In this document: in pieces, positions 16,675-25,015 of the stretch | Position numbering within the stretch: the first letter of the stretch is position 1 | How the letters are laid out: each line of letters begins with the position of its first letter | Source of the DNA: Patescibacteria group bacterium | Lineage (GTDB): Bacteria; Patescibacteriota; Patescibacteriia; Patescibacteriales; Patescibacteriaceae | Assembly: GCA_028704945.1 (NCBI GenBank) | Contig: JAQWEL010000004.1 | Span: forward strand, 1-64,000 | Reading direction: 5' to 3' | Length of the DNA: 64,000 bases | Translations under genes and position numbers: made by a program | The notes under the pieces: generated by a model | What the model was told of the DNA's origin: nothing | Database searches by the model: none | The model's input: the letters and a program-made list of their open reading frames with translations, nothing else

Positions 16675-17298
16675 ATGGCTATTGAATTTGAAGCAACTTT
16701 TCCTGATATTAAAAAGGAAGAAATAAGAGACAGGCTCAAAAGCGTTGGCGCGCAATTAATTCATAATGAGATACTTCAAAAGCGAAGTAATTTTTATTTA
16801 CCAGACAAAAATGAACATTCGTGGGTCCGTGTTAGGGATGAGGGTATTGGTGTTGTTACTATGAGTTATAAGGATGTGCCAGATAAGACAGATAATATTA
16901 ACAATCAAAAGGAGATTTGTATCAAAATTGATAATTTTGAAAATGCTAAAGATTTTTTAATTAATCTTGGCTGTGTTGAAAAAAGTTATCAAGAAACTAA
17001 GCGAGAAACCTGGCAATTGCAAGGCGCTGAAATCACTATTGATGAGTGGCCATTTTTAAATCCGTTTGTGGAAATAGAAGCCGCCTCAGAAGATATTGTT
17101 AAAAATGTATCTGAGATTCTGAACTTTGACTATCAGGCAGCTTTATTCTGTAACGTTTTTTATCTTTATAGCCAACAATATAATATAGACATCAATGAAT
17201 TAAAAAATAGAATAACTAAAGATTTGAATAAATTAACATTTTCTATGGCTAATCCTTTTATTAATTTTTTAAGTCAAAAAGTTATAAATAAGTTTTGA
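16675..17298 (+). CDS. CYTH-domain protein (class IV adenylate cyclase / triphosphatase-like)
   Basis: 207 aa. The N-terminal EFEATF (4-9) is the ExExx signature of CYTH tunnel-fold enzymes, followed by basic/acidic strands (SWVRVRDEG, MSYKDVPD, RETWQLQGAEITIDEWPFLNPFVEIE). The family hydrolyses triphosphates or makes cAMP. The usual Lys of ExExK is Phe here, seen in some CyaB-like members. It stands alone behind a -10-like TATAAT at 16655-16660, with no Shine-Dalgarno. Confidence 0.8.
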   Translation: MAIEFEATFPDIKKEEIRDRLKSVGAQLIHNEILQKRSNFYLPDKNEHSWVRVRDEGIGVVTMSYKDVPDKTDNINNQKEICIKIDNFENAKDFLINLGCVEKSYQETKRETWQLQGAEITIDEWPFLNPFVEIEAASEDIVKNVSEILNFDYQAALFCNVFYLYSQQYNIDINELKNRITKDLNKLTFSMANPFINFLSQKVINKF

Positions 17299-17345
17299 TT
17301 TGTTAATAAGGATTTACAAAAATATTAATATAAAATACCAAATAA

Positions 17346-17380
17346 AAAACACAGTCATTTTAGACCGTGTTTTTTATTAG
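17346..17380 (-). terminator. Terminator between converging genes
   Basis: An AACACAGTC/GACCGTGTT hairpin (one mismatch), A-run on the left and T-run on the right. It lies between the CYTH gene end (17298, +) and the Cys-rich small gene end (17381, -), and could work in both directions. Confidence 0.7.
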
Positions 17381-17581
17381 TTAGCAACACGATTTACCAT
17401 TCGTATTCTCGCAACAACCTTCCATTAAGGTATGAGCAGCATCGATTTTTTTGTCTAAAATTTCGACATTTTTTTTATCTCCGGTAAAGGTAATAACTAA
17501 TTTATCGCCTAAGTTTTCTTTGGAAATCTTAAATTTTTCCTTGATTCCTTGGCAATGACATAAAAAGCCTGAGTGGAACAT
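17381..17581 (-). CDS. Small Cys-rich protein of the ArsR-2 unit
   Basis: 66 aa, family not recognised. Cys pairs mark both ends: FLCHCQG near the N-terminus and GCCENTNGKSCC at the C-terminus. The middle is a predicted alpha/beta segment (LVITFTGDKKNVEILDKKIDAAHTLMEG). The Cys pattern suggests metal or metalloid binding. Its own consensus promoter lies at 17672-17701 with a palindrome between -35 and -10, so control by the adjacent ArsR is likely. Confidence 0.6.
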   Translation of the reverse strand: MFHSGFLCHCQGIKEKFKISKENLGDKLVITFTGDKKNVEILDKKIDAAHTLMEGCCENTNGKSCC

Positions 17582-17641
17582 AATGTTTTAACATATCGCA
17601 ACAGTATTTGTTATTAAATAAATGATGCGAATTATTTAATT

Positions 17642-17673
17642 AATAAGAGTAAGGCGCGCTACCTTACTCTTAT
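17642..17673. promoter_or_regulatory. Perfect 13-bp inverted repeat at the transcription start
   Basis: AATAAGAGTAAGG (17642-17654) and its complement (17661-17673) flank a 6-nt centre. It lies exactly where the transcript from 17672-17701 would begin. It may be an operator or a 5'-UTR hairpin, or the terminator of arsR-2. Confidence 0.6.
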
Positions 17674-17701
17674 TATATATCCAAATATTTAAATATGTCA
17701 A
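17672..17701 (-). promoter_or_regulatory. Promoter of the small Cys-rich gene with internal palindrome
   Basis: Minus strand: TTGACA (17696-17701), 18-bp spacer, TATAAT (17672-17677). The spacer contains the perfect palindrome ATATTTAAATAT, placed as a repressor site should be. Confidence 0.7.
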
Positions 17702-17705
17702 TATG

Positions 17706-18005
17706 TTATTTTTCCCCGTGTTTGCAGAAAGAATCAACGAAGCCATGACAGCAATCACTGATTTTTTTTTCGTCGATTCGATAATAAGTTTCCTTTCCGT
17801 CTTTTCTAGATGACAAAACTCCCGATTCCACTAATATTTTTAAGTGATGGGCTACGGCTGGCTGTGAAAGCCTAAGTTTATCTATGATTTTAGAAGCGTT
17901 CATTTCCTCGCCATTCTTAAGCATATATAATATTTTATGGCGATTACTATCACAAACAGCTTTAAAGAATGATGTTATTTTTTCGTGTGGACAAGAGTGT
18001 TTCAT
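17706..18005 (-). CDS. ArsR-family regulator, second copy
   Basis: 99 aa winged HTH (LRLSQPAVAHHLKILVESGVLSSRKDGKETYYRI). It lacks the CxC of the first ArsR in helix 3 (EEMNAS at that place). It carries Cys/His near both ends instead (KHSCPH; SDCCHGFVDSFCKHGEK), so it may sense a different soft metal. Divergent from the MFS gene across 216 bp and followed by the Cys-rich small gene. Confidence 0.85.
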   Translation of the reverse strand: MKHSCPHEKITSFFKAVCDSNRHKILYMLKNGEEMNASKIIDKLRLSQPAVAHHLKILVESGVLSSRKDGKETYYRIDEKKISDCCHGFVDSFCKHGEK

Positions 18006-18028
18006 ATATTATTACTTCTATCATTTTT

Positions 18029-18043
18029 TTGACAGATAGTCAA
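18029..18043. promoter_or_regulatory. Putative ArsR-2 operator
   Basis: Perfect inverted repeat TTGAC-AGATA-GTCAA, 24 bp upstream of the arsR-2 start, in the divergent region shared with the MFS gene. The right half, read on the minus strand, would also give a -35 (TTGACT). Confidence 0.55.
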
Positions 18044-18221
18044 TGTTTCAGAGTATTAATTTTCACAGTTTAATTTATTTTTTATCAGCAGTAAGTGTTG
18101 ATAATTTTTTATTTATTAAAATAATTAATGGATTAGAATTAAAAAGTATACTTAATATAAAATAATTGATAAAATATATGATGAGCTACTGGTTGCAGTG
18201 CGAAAGTTATAAAAAACGTAA

Positions 18222-19430
18222 ATGCAATATATGAAAAAAGAACTGGGTTCAAAAATTATTTATTATCTGTCGTTAATAGGTTTTTTTGCTATTTTTTCAA
18301 CGACAATTTCAAAAAGCCCAGTGTTGCCGTTATATGTCAGGGCTCTGGGTGGAAGCGACATAATTATCGGGCTGATTTCTGCGTTTTCTCCCTTGGCCGG
18401 AATATTATTTAGTTTTCCAATAGGATTATTATCAGATAAAATTGGGCGAAAAAGAATATTGTTAGTTGCTGGAATAATTTTTTTGATTGCCCCTTTGCTA
18501 TATATTTTAGTTAGCTCTCCGCTATGGCTTATTCCAATCAGATTTTTCCACGGTATCGCTACGGCAATTTTAGGACCAGTTGCTTCGGCCATGATAGTTA
18601 AAGCTTATACGTCATCCAAAGGAGAAAAGCTTGGCGTTTATTCATCAGCTACGCTCATAGGCAGAGCCTTAGCCCCGATGTTGGGTGGATTTATAATTTC
18701 TTATTTTGCCAGTTCAGGATTGTCTTTAATGCAGTATAAGTATGTCTATATAACCGCGTTCATTTTGGCGATTCCTGTGTTTATTTTAACGCTGCTATTG
18801 AAAGATGAAGAAAAAAATATCATTAAGGTCGGCGCTAAAGATTTGTTCATAGATTTGAAATATTTTTTGATTAACAAAAGATTGTCCTCGACAGCCGGCG
18901 TCGAGATGGCTACCTATTTCGCTTACGGCGCGTTTGAAACTTATTTGCCCTTATATTTGAGCCAATTAAATATTTCAGCTCAACAGATCGGTCTGATTTT
19001 TTCTATGCAGATCCTGTCAATCGCTTTATCAAAACCATTATTTGGAAAATTAGCCGATAAAGTTGATAAAAGAAATCTTATTTTAGTTGGAATTTTTGGT
19101 CTCGGATTATCTATTGGTGTCATGGGTTATTTTCATACAGTTATTTCGGCGGTTATTCTGGGGTTAATCTTCGGTCTTGGACTTTCTTTTTCAACTGTTA
19201 CTACCAGTTCCTATGTCGCGGAGGTGACAGAGCAGAACAAACTCGGATCCTCTTTGGGGGCGTTATCATCAATTATGGATATCGGACAAACCATTGGTCC
19301 ATTTATCACGGGGATAGCCATAACTTATTTTTCTTTTAAGATTGGTTTTTTGCTGTCATTAATACTGGCAATTATTACAGGAATTATATTTTATATCTGT
19401 AATCGTCAAAAAATAGAGAATTATACGTAG
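18222..19430 (+). CDS. MFS transporter (12 membrane segments)
   Basis: 402 aa. It shows the two-times-six helix layout and the MFS loop GLLSDKIGRKR (~72-82) between helices 2 and 3, with a matching FGKLADKVDKRN in the second half. It resembles drug/metabolite efflux MFS proteins. It may start at 18222 or at the ATG nine bases later (18231). Divergent from arsR-2, so it is a candidate target of that repressor. The substrate is unknown. Confidence 0.85.
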   Translation: MQYMKKELGSKIIYYLSLIGFFAIFSTTISKSPVLPLYVRALGGSDIIIGLISAFSPLAGILFSFPIGLLSDKIGRKRILLVAGIIFLIAPLLYILVSSPLWLIPIRFFHGIATAILGPVASAMIVKAYTSSKGEKLGVYSSATLIGRALAPMLGGFIISYFASSGLSLMQYKYVYITAFILAIPVFILTLLLKDEEKNIIKVGAKDLFIDLKYFLINKRLSSTAGVEMATYFAYGAFETYLPLYLSQLNISAQQIGLIFSMQILSIALSKPLFGKLADKVDKRNLILVGIFGLGLSIGVMGYFHTVISAVILGLIFGLGLSFSTVTTSSYVAEVTEQNKLGSSLGALSSIMDIGQTIGPFITGIAITYFSFKIGFLLSLILAIITGIIFYICNRQKIENYT

Positions 19431-19460
19431 TCTGAGCGGGGCAGAAAATTTAATTGCAAT

Positions 19461-19500
19461 AAAAAACACCCAAATCATTTTTTTTGATCAGAGTGTTTTG
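19461..19500. terminator. Terminator after the MFS gene
   Basis: An interrupted hairpin with AAAACAC and ATCA arms pairing TGAT and GTGTTTT around a T-rich loop, between the converging MFS and MIB-like genes. Confidence 0.6.
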
Positions 19501-19568
19501 TTTTAGTTAATTCAATTTCTTTTTGTACAGGAAAGTTTGTTTTTTTAATATTTTTTCAATAAAAATTT

Positions 19569-20324
19569 TTATGGTGCCGGTTTAATGAGAATAAGATCTG
19601 AAACACCGTGATCAATGTCTGGACGGCCATAACGATAGACGTGACTTTTATCATCATCATCGAACCAAACCGCTGCCCAACCGCTACGATATTGATCAAT
19701 GTTTTTAATCGTGCCGATGGTTTTGCTTTGTCCCCGGAAGTCACTGTCTTTGGCAATTTTGACTCGAGCGCCTTCTTTAGCGGTTTCTGGTGTCACTTTT
19801 TGCTTCGGTTGCTTAGTTGTTTGCTTAGCCTCGGTTTCAGACGCTTCTTTTATGAGAATTATATGGCGTTCGTTTTCGCTATAAGTATAGTCGTCTTCAT
19901 AACCGTCCTTAAAGGAAATAGTAGCCCACGAATCTTCCACCTCCGTTATTTTTCCTTCACCGCGTTTAGCGTCATAGTGATATTTGTTGCTACCGCCATA
20001 AATTTTTACTATCGCGCCCAGTTTTGCCGTAGCTTTAGTAAGGAAAATAATCTCCGGTCTGGGCGGTTCCTTAACTACTTTTAGCAGGTGGCTGATATCA
20101 CCTTGATAGCCATAACGAAATTCTTCTAATACTTCACTATCCAGAAAAACTGAACATATACCGCCACTGCAACAGCCATTAGACAGCTCAACAACTGTGC
20201 CAAGTTGGCCTCTATATTTCGAGTAATTTTTATTAATCATTACTCGAAGGCCAGCTACAACTTCATTGCTGGGCAAATTTTCAGTTTCGACTGTTTTGCT
20301 ATCTTTCTTACTAAACAATTTCAT
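19569..20324 (-). CDS. Protein with three SH3-like (MIB/HERC2- or KOW-like) barrels
   Basis: 251 aa. Three similar beta segments lie at about 24-82, 102-157 and 183-248. Each starts with a [GL]xxVxI strand and ends in a YxYGxxDxxH or similar loop (FRYGYQGDISHLLKV; YTYSENERHIILI; YRYGRPDIDHGVSDLILI). The last one, with GTIKN and VWFDDDDKSHVYRYG, looks like eukaryotic MIB/HERC2 domains. A Lys/Thr/Gln-rich linker separates repeats two and three. A Cys pair (NGCCSGGIC) lies in the first. It is 15 nt downstream of sufS in the same direction. Function unknown; protein binding is likely. Confidence 0.6.
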   Translation of the reverse strand: MKLFSKKDSKTVETENLPSNEVVAGLRVMINKNYSKYRGQLGTVVELSNGCCSGGICSVFLDSEVLEEFRYGYQGDISHLLKVVKEPPRPEIIFLTKATAKLGAIVKIYGGSNKYHYDAKRGEGKITEVEDSWATISFKDGYEDDYTYSENERHIILIKEASETEAKQTTKQPKQKVTPETAKEGARVKIAKDSDFRGQSKTIGTIKNIDQYRSGWAAVWFDDDDKSHVYRYGRPDIDHGVSDLILIKPAP

Positions 20325-20339
20325 TTTTAACTCTCTTGG

Positions 20340-21572
20340 TTAATTGATAATTTTTTGAATTGCTTGAACTAATTGGTCTATGTCTTCTTTGGTGTTGTAA
20401 ATGTGGAAACTGGCTCGTGTTGCGCCCTTTAAATTTAACTGATGGCTGAAGAGCGGTTCGGTGCAAAATATCCCGCTACGAACGCAGATATTTTGTTCTC
20501 CCAGTTTTTCGCCTAAAATCATGTCATCAATTTTTTTGCGATTTGGGCAAGCCGGATGGTTAAAGGTGAAACTAACCAGGGATGACGAACAGCTGTCGCC
20601 CGGTCCGGGACCAAGCAAGAGGATATTCGGGATTTGCGCTAATTCTTGCCAAGCATAGGTTCCTAAGGACTTAATATAACGTTCAACGCCAATTAATCCG
20701 TCAGGATAATTATTGAGCCAGCGAGCCGCTTCGGCTAAGCCGATAAATCCACTGACATTTTGCGTGCCAGCTTCAAGTTTGGTGGGAAGTGGTTTAAACC
20801 AGGGTTCGGTCGGAGTTACTTTAGAAATCATATCGCCTCCCGTAAACATAGTTCCAATTTCATTGAAACGATCGGGGTGAACGAATAAGATTCCGGTGCC
20901 CATCGGTCCTAACATTTTGTGACCGGAGCAAGCGTAGAAATCGGGATTAAGATCATTAACATCAATCGGGATATGTCCGGTTGATTGTGCTCCGTCAACC
21001 AGAATCTTCGCGCCATATTTTTTAGCCAAGGCGATAATTTTTTTGACAGGGTTTAAAGTGGCGGTGACACTGGAAACGTGACCAACACAAACCAATTTGA
21101 CATCGCCGACTGATAATTTGTTTTCCATTTCAGTAAGATCAAGTAGGGCATTGTTGTCAAGATGGACAAAATCCAATATAGTTCCGATATCCTCAGAAAG
21201 AATTTGCCACGGAACTATGTTGGCGTGGTGTTCCATGATAGTAGTAAGAATTTTATCGCCAGCTTTTAGATTTTTTCTGGCCCAAGCAAAAGCTACCGTG
21301 TTCGTACTCATAGTAGTTCCGCTGGTGAAAACAACTGATGCCGTGTTTTCGGCTCCGATAAAACGAGCTATTTCTTCTCTGGCTTGGTTAAGCGCTTCGG
21401 TAGCGGCGTTAGCCATGGGGTATAAGCTGCGTCCGGTAGGGGCGTTACAGTTAAGATAGTGCTCAAGTTCAGCGTTAAGAACTGATTGCGGTTTTTGGGA
21501 AGTGGCAGCTGAATCAAGATAGATAGTATCCGGATTATTAGCTAATAATGGGAAAGATTTTTTAGTACTCAC
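20340..21572 (-). CDS. sufS: Cysteine desulfurase, SufS type
   Basis: 410 aa class V PLP enzyme. It has EHHANIVPWQ (114-123), the PLP-lysine in CSGHKML (Lys219) and the catalytic Cys370 in VRSGIFCTEP. The CxxxR/H-type group II loop fits SufS. It supplies sulfur for Fe-S clusters or tRNA thiolation. No SufU, SufB/C/D or other Fe-S assembly gene is beside it, so the acceptor is unknown. The next gene (minus) starts 15 nt after its stop. Confidence 0.9.
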   Translation of the reverse strand: MSTKKSFPLLANNPDTIYLDSAATSQKPQSVLNAELEHYLNCNAPTGRSLYPMANAATEALNQAREEIARFIGAENTASVVFTSGTTMSTNTVAFAWARKNLKAGDKILTTIMEHHANIVPWQILSEDIGTILDFVHLDNNALLDLTEMENKLSVGDVKLVCVGHVSSVTATLNPVKKIIALAKKYGAKILVDGAQSTGHIPIDVNDLNPDFYACSGHKMLGPMGTGILFVHPDRFNEIGTMFTGGDMISKVTPTEPWFKPLPTKLEAGTQNVSGFIGLAEAARWLNNYPDGLIGVERYIKSLGTYAWQELAQIPNILLLGPGPGDSCSSSLVSFTFNHPACPNRKKIDDMILGEKLGEQNICVRSGIFCTEPLFSHQLNLKGATRASFHIYNTKEDIDQLVQAIQKIIN

Positions 21573-21763
21573 AGTCGTGTTCCTTGAAATGTGTAAAATA
21601 TGTAATTTTTAAAGTTCCGGTTAATTTTTAACACAAAGTTATATTTTTGTCAAGATTAATATTTTTAAAATTTTTTGACGTCTTATTGCTTTGGGAGTAA
21701 CATTTATAACATGAAAAATATGAATAAATTAATCTTTAGTAAAAAATAATAATCTAAAATATT

Positions 21764-22705
21764 ATGAACAAAATATTAGTAACAGGGGCTTTGGGCCAAA
21801 TCGGTTCAGAATTAATTCCAAAATTGAGAGAAAAGTTTGGTAAGGATAATGTTATCGCCGTGGGACATCATAAAGAACCAACGGAAGAATTTAAAAAATC
21901 AGGCCCGTTTGAAATGGCTGATTGTCGAAATAAAGAGGAAATAAGAGCTTTAATAGAAAAATATAACATTGATACCATCTACCATTTAGTTGGTGTTTTG
22001 TCGGCCGTGGGTGAAAAAAATCCAAATTTAGCTTGGGATGTAAACATAAATGGTTTGAAGAATATTTTAGATTTGGCAGTGGAATATAAAATTGAAAAAA
22101 TGTTTTGGCCTAGCTCCATAGCGGCTTTTGGGCCGACAACTCCTTTAGAAAATACTCCGCAAAAAACTGTCCTTGAGCCAACGACAATTTACGGAGTCAC
22201 CAAGGTGGCCGGGGAGCTATTATGTCAATATTATTTCGTTAAATACGGATTAGATATCAGGAGCTTAAGATATCCTGGTATAATTTCTTGGAAAACTCTG
22301 CCTGGGGGAGGCACAACGGATTATGCCGTGGCTATTTATTATGATGCTGTGCAAAAGGGAAGTTATGATTGTTTTGTTAAAGAAGAAACGACTTTACCAA
22401 TGATGTATATGGATGATGCCGTAAGGGCTACTTGGGAATTGATGGAAGCCAAAAAGGAAAAAATAACCATTAGAACCGCTTATAATCTGGCAGCCATCAG
22501 TTTTTCTGCTAAAGAATTAGCGGAAAATGTGGCAACGTATCTGCCTGATTTTAAGTGCACTTTTACCCCAGATGAAAGACAAAAAATAGCTGATTCTTGG
22601 CCGCGTTCAATTGATGACAGCCAAGCGCGGATTGATTGGGGTTGGCAACATGAATTTGATTTAGATAAAATCTCTATTGAAATGATTAAAAATTTAAAAA
22701 AATAA
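21764..22705 (+). CDS. SDR-family L-threonine 3-dehydrogenase-like / NAD-dependent epimerase
   Basis: 313 aa extended SDR. The NAD site is GALGQIG (7-13), and the catalytic YGVTK follows S/T residues. The segment RYPGIISWKTLPGGGTTDYAVAIYYDA is characteristic of short-chain L-threonine dehydrogenases and related UDP-glucose epimerase-like proteins. It would oxidise threonine to 2-amino-3-ketobutyrate; a Kbl partner is not in this window. Monocistronic, with no Shine-Dalgarno. Confidence 0.85.
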   Translation: MNKILVTGALGQIGSELIPKLREKFGKDNVIAVGHHKEPTEEFKKSGPFEMADCRNKEEIRALIEKYNIDTIYHLVGVLSAVGEKNPNLAWDVNINGLKNILDLAVEYKIEKMFWPSSIAAFGPTTPLENTPQKTVLEPTTIYGVTKVAGELLCQYYFVKYGLDIRSLRYPGIISWKTLPGGGTTDYAVAIYYDAVQKGSYDCFVKEETTLPMMYMDDAVRATWELMEAKKEKITIRTAYNLAAISFSAKELAENVATYLPDFKCTFTPDERQKIADSWPRSIDDSQARIDWGWQHEFDLDKISIEMIKNLKK

Positions 22706-22895
22706 TTATTATCAACTTTCTTAGTTTTGGAATATTATTACTAATATTCTATATCCCAAAATTATAATTTTAAATAAAAATTGACAGCAATATCGGTTTT
22801 TTAATATTTTATTTTTATTAATATTTGATAGACAATATTTCAATATTTTGGTATACTCCCTTTAATAGAAGGTATATTAGTAATTAATATGATTT

Positions 22896-23219
22896 ATGAA
22901 CAATACTGTTAATATTTGTTCTGTTTGCCATCAAGCCGTTTTACCCGAATATTATTTTTGTCCTAATTGCGGTAATAATCTTAAAGAAGTTTTAAAGCCA
23001 GTACCAATCATTAATCAGATCGGTCTTTATCTTTTAGCTATACTTTTGCCGCCCTTGGGTTTGTGGCCAGGAATTAAATATCTAATGAAAAAAGGAAAGC
23101 AATCTAAGTGGGTTGGCGCGATTACCGTAGTCTTGACTCTTACCTCAACTGTTATAGTGATTGAGTTTACTTTTAAATTTTTGAATGATTATCTTAGTCA
23201 AATCAGTCAATATTTATAA
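22896..23219 (+). CDS. Small zinc-ribbon membrane protein
   Basis: 107 aa. An N-terminal zinc ribbon (CSVC at 8-11, CPNC at 22-25) is followed by two hydrophobic segments (about 43-60 and 72-95). The pattern is that of small membrane-bound zinc-ribbon proteins of unknown function. Followed after 50 nt by a PAS sensor gene. Confidence 0.7.
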   Translation: MNNTVNICSVCHQAVLPEYYFCPNCGNNLKEVLKPVPIINQIGLYLLAILLPPLGLWPGIKYLMKKGKQSKWVGAITVVLTLTSTVIVIEFTFKFLNDYLSQISQYL

Positions 23220-23269
23220 AAACACTTACTTTAAATTAATCAAAAGACTAATAACTAATTTTTAATTAT

Positions 23270-24475
23270 ATGGTTTTTAAAAAAATGGGAAAAAGCACTT
23301 TGTGGCTATCGATAATTACCGCTTTATTTGTTATTTCGTGGATAATTTCTTTTTTTTATATTAAACAAAAGGTCAATAAGGATTTTCGGAATGAAATTTC
23401 TTGGGTTTCCGAAATAGCTTTAGCGGCTATTAATCCCGAAAGAGTCGCTAATCTGGCTAGTATTTTGCCAGGTGACATTTCGCAATCGTCCGACTTTAAA
23501 AGACTAAAAGAACAAACTGTAAAATTAGGCAGCGTTTTATTACCTCGAGGTATTGATGCTGTTTATGTTTTAGTTGAGGTGGGCGGCCAAACTTTTTTTG
23601 CAGTCGAATCCACTCCTTTAGGTGATCCGCTTTATGTTGAGCCAGGAGCGTTATATGAAAAACCGCCAAAAGAAGTAATGTCTGTTTTTAATAACCAAAC
23701 TCAAATAATGGCTGATAAATATTCAGATGAATACGGAACATATATTTCTGAGTTTAGTCCGATTAGAAATTTTAGTGATGGGAAATTTATCGGGGTTCTT
23801 GGAGTCGATGTCGATTACAATTATCTTTCTCAGAAATTATCAACGGCAAATAAGATAACGTTTGCAATCTTGTTTTTTCTCTATGTATTAACTATTTTGA
23901 TCTTTTTATATTTTAAAAACCGAGCGGAAATACAATTAAACATAAAACGTAACGAAGAAAAAATAACCACGATTCTTAACATGATTAGTGATGGTATAGT
24001 AGTGACAGACGAAGACGGTGTGATTGTCTTTTGGAACAACGCTTGCCAAGCCATGTTTGGTCATGAAGCTAAGGAGGCAATCGGTAAAAAATTTGACAAG
24101 CTTGTTTCCTATAACAGTATCGTTAACACTTCTAACAGTCAGTTGATGAAAAACTTTTCTTTATCTAAGATGAGCAATTTCTTAAATCAGATGTTTGAGA
24201 TTGAAATGAATAATTTTAAAAAGAAGGATGTAATTTTAGAGTTGGTGATATCAACAGCTAATCTGCATGATAAAACTTTAATCATTAGTTCATTTAAAGA
24301 TATAACGGAACGCAAAAAGAGAGAAGAAGAGCTAAAGAGCAGTAAAGAAGAATTGGAGAATATTAACAAGTTTATGGTTGGGCGAGAATTAAGAATGGTA
24401 GAATTGAAAAATGAGATAAAATTAATAGAGGCAGAAGCCGCCAAATTGAGAGAAAATTGTGGTAAGGAAAAATAA
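23270..24475 (+). CDS. Membrane PAS sensor protein without a kinase domain
   Basis: 401 aa. Membrane segments at ~11-33 and ~196-216 bracket a cache-like external domain. A PAS domain with PAC end follows (~229-345; ITTILNMISDGIVVTDEDGVIVFWN...TERKKREEE), then a coiled coil ending in MVGRELRMVELKNEIKLIEAEAA. No HisKA/HATPase. The C-terminal motif is shared with the protein at 58893-60104. It is likely to signal through a separate partner. Confidence 0.8.
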   Translation: MVFKKMGKSTLWLSIITALFVISWIISFFYIKQKVNKDFRNEISWVSEIALAAINPERVANLASILPGDISQSSDFKRLKEQTVKLGSVLLPRGIDAVYVLVEVGGQTFFAVESTPLGDPLYVEPGALYEKPPKEVMSVFNNQTQIMADKYSDEYGTYISEFSPIRNFSDGKFIGVLGVDVDYNYLSQKLSTANKITFAILFFLYVLTILIFLYFKNRAEIQLNIKRNEEKITTILNMISDGIVVTDEDGVIVFWNNACQAMFGHEAKEAIGKKFDKLVSYNSIVNTSNSQLMKNFSLSKMSNFLNQMFEIEMNNFKKKDVILELVISTANLHDKTLIISSFKDITERKKREEELKSSKEELENINKFMVGRELRMVELKNEIKLIEAEAAKLRENCGKEK

Positions 24476-24506
24476 TTTAACTAAATTTTATAAATAAATA
24501 AAATTT

Positions 24507-24986
24507 ATGAAAATAAGTAGTTTTTTTAAATTGAGTTCCGCCATTATTATTTGCGAATTAGCGGGTATTGTCGGTTCTTTGTTTACCACTCCATCTATTG
24601 CTACTTGGTATAAGTCGCTTGCTAAGCCGGCACTTAATCCGCCAAGTTGGATATTTGCCCCTGTTTGGACGACATTGTTTATCTTGATGGGCGTCGCTAT
24701 TTTTTTGATATGGGAAAAGGGTTTTAAAGTCAAAAAAGTAAAAATAGCGCTCATTATATTTGCCGCTCAGTTAGTCTTAAATGTTTTTTGGTCAATTATA
24801 TTTTTCGGATTGCATAATCCGGGAGCAGCTTTTGTAGAAATTATTTTTTTATGGTTAGCCATCCTATTAACCATAATTTATTTTTTTAAGATCTCTAAGC
24901 CAGCCGCCTATCTTTTAATCCCTTATATTCTCTGGGTTACTTTTGCCAGTTACCTTAATTACTCTATCTGGCAACTCTCGATTTGA
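24507..24986 (+). CDS. tspO: TspO/MBR tryptophan-rich sensory protein
   Basis: 159 aa, five membrane helices. The family motif PSIATWYKSLAKPALNPPSWIFAPVW is cut across residues ~30-55, and later W/N-rich helices (LNVFWSIIFF) fit. TspO binds porphyrins/tetrapyrroles and affects stress responses. The stop is TGA, and the next gene starts 29 nt on. Confidence 0.9.
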   Translation: MKISSFFKLSSAIIICELAGIVGSLFTTPSIATWYKSLAKPALNPPSWIFAPVWTTLFILMGVAIFLIWEKGFKVKKVKIALIIFAAQLVLNVFWSIIFFGLHNPGAAFVEIIFLWLAILLTIIYFFKISKPAAYLLIPYILWVTFASYLNYSIWQLSI

Positions 24987-25015
24987 TTTTTTTTAAAGAT
25001 GAAATTAATAGCAAA

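Noticed and set aside
19608-20084. 158-codon plus-strand frame inside the MIB-like gene
   Set aside because: Antisense shadow; no start signals, and the minus-strand frame has recognisable repeats.
24983-25015. TTG start of the flavoprotein gene overlapping tspO
   Set aside because: ATG 25016 gives the normal N-terminal FAD strand after a few residues; the extension is hydrophobic, untypical and overlaps another gene.
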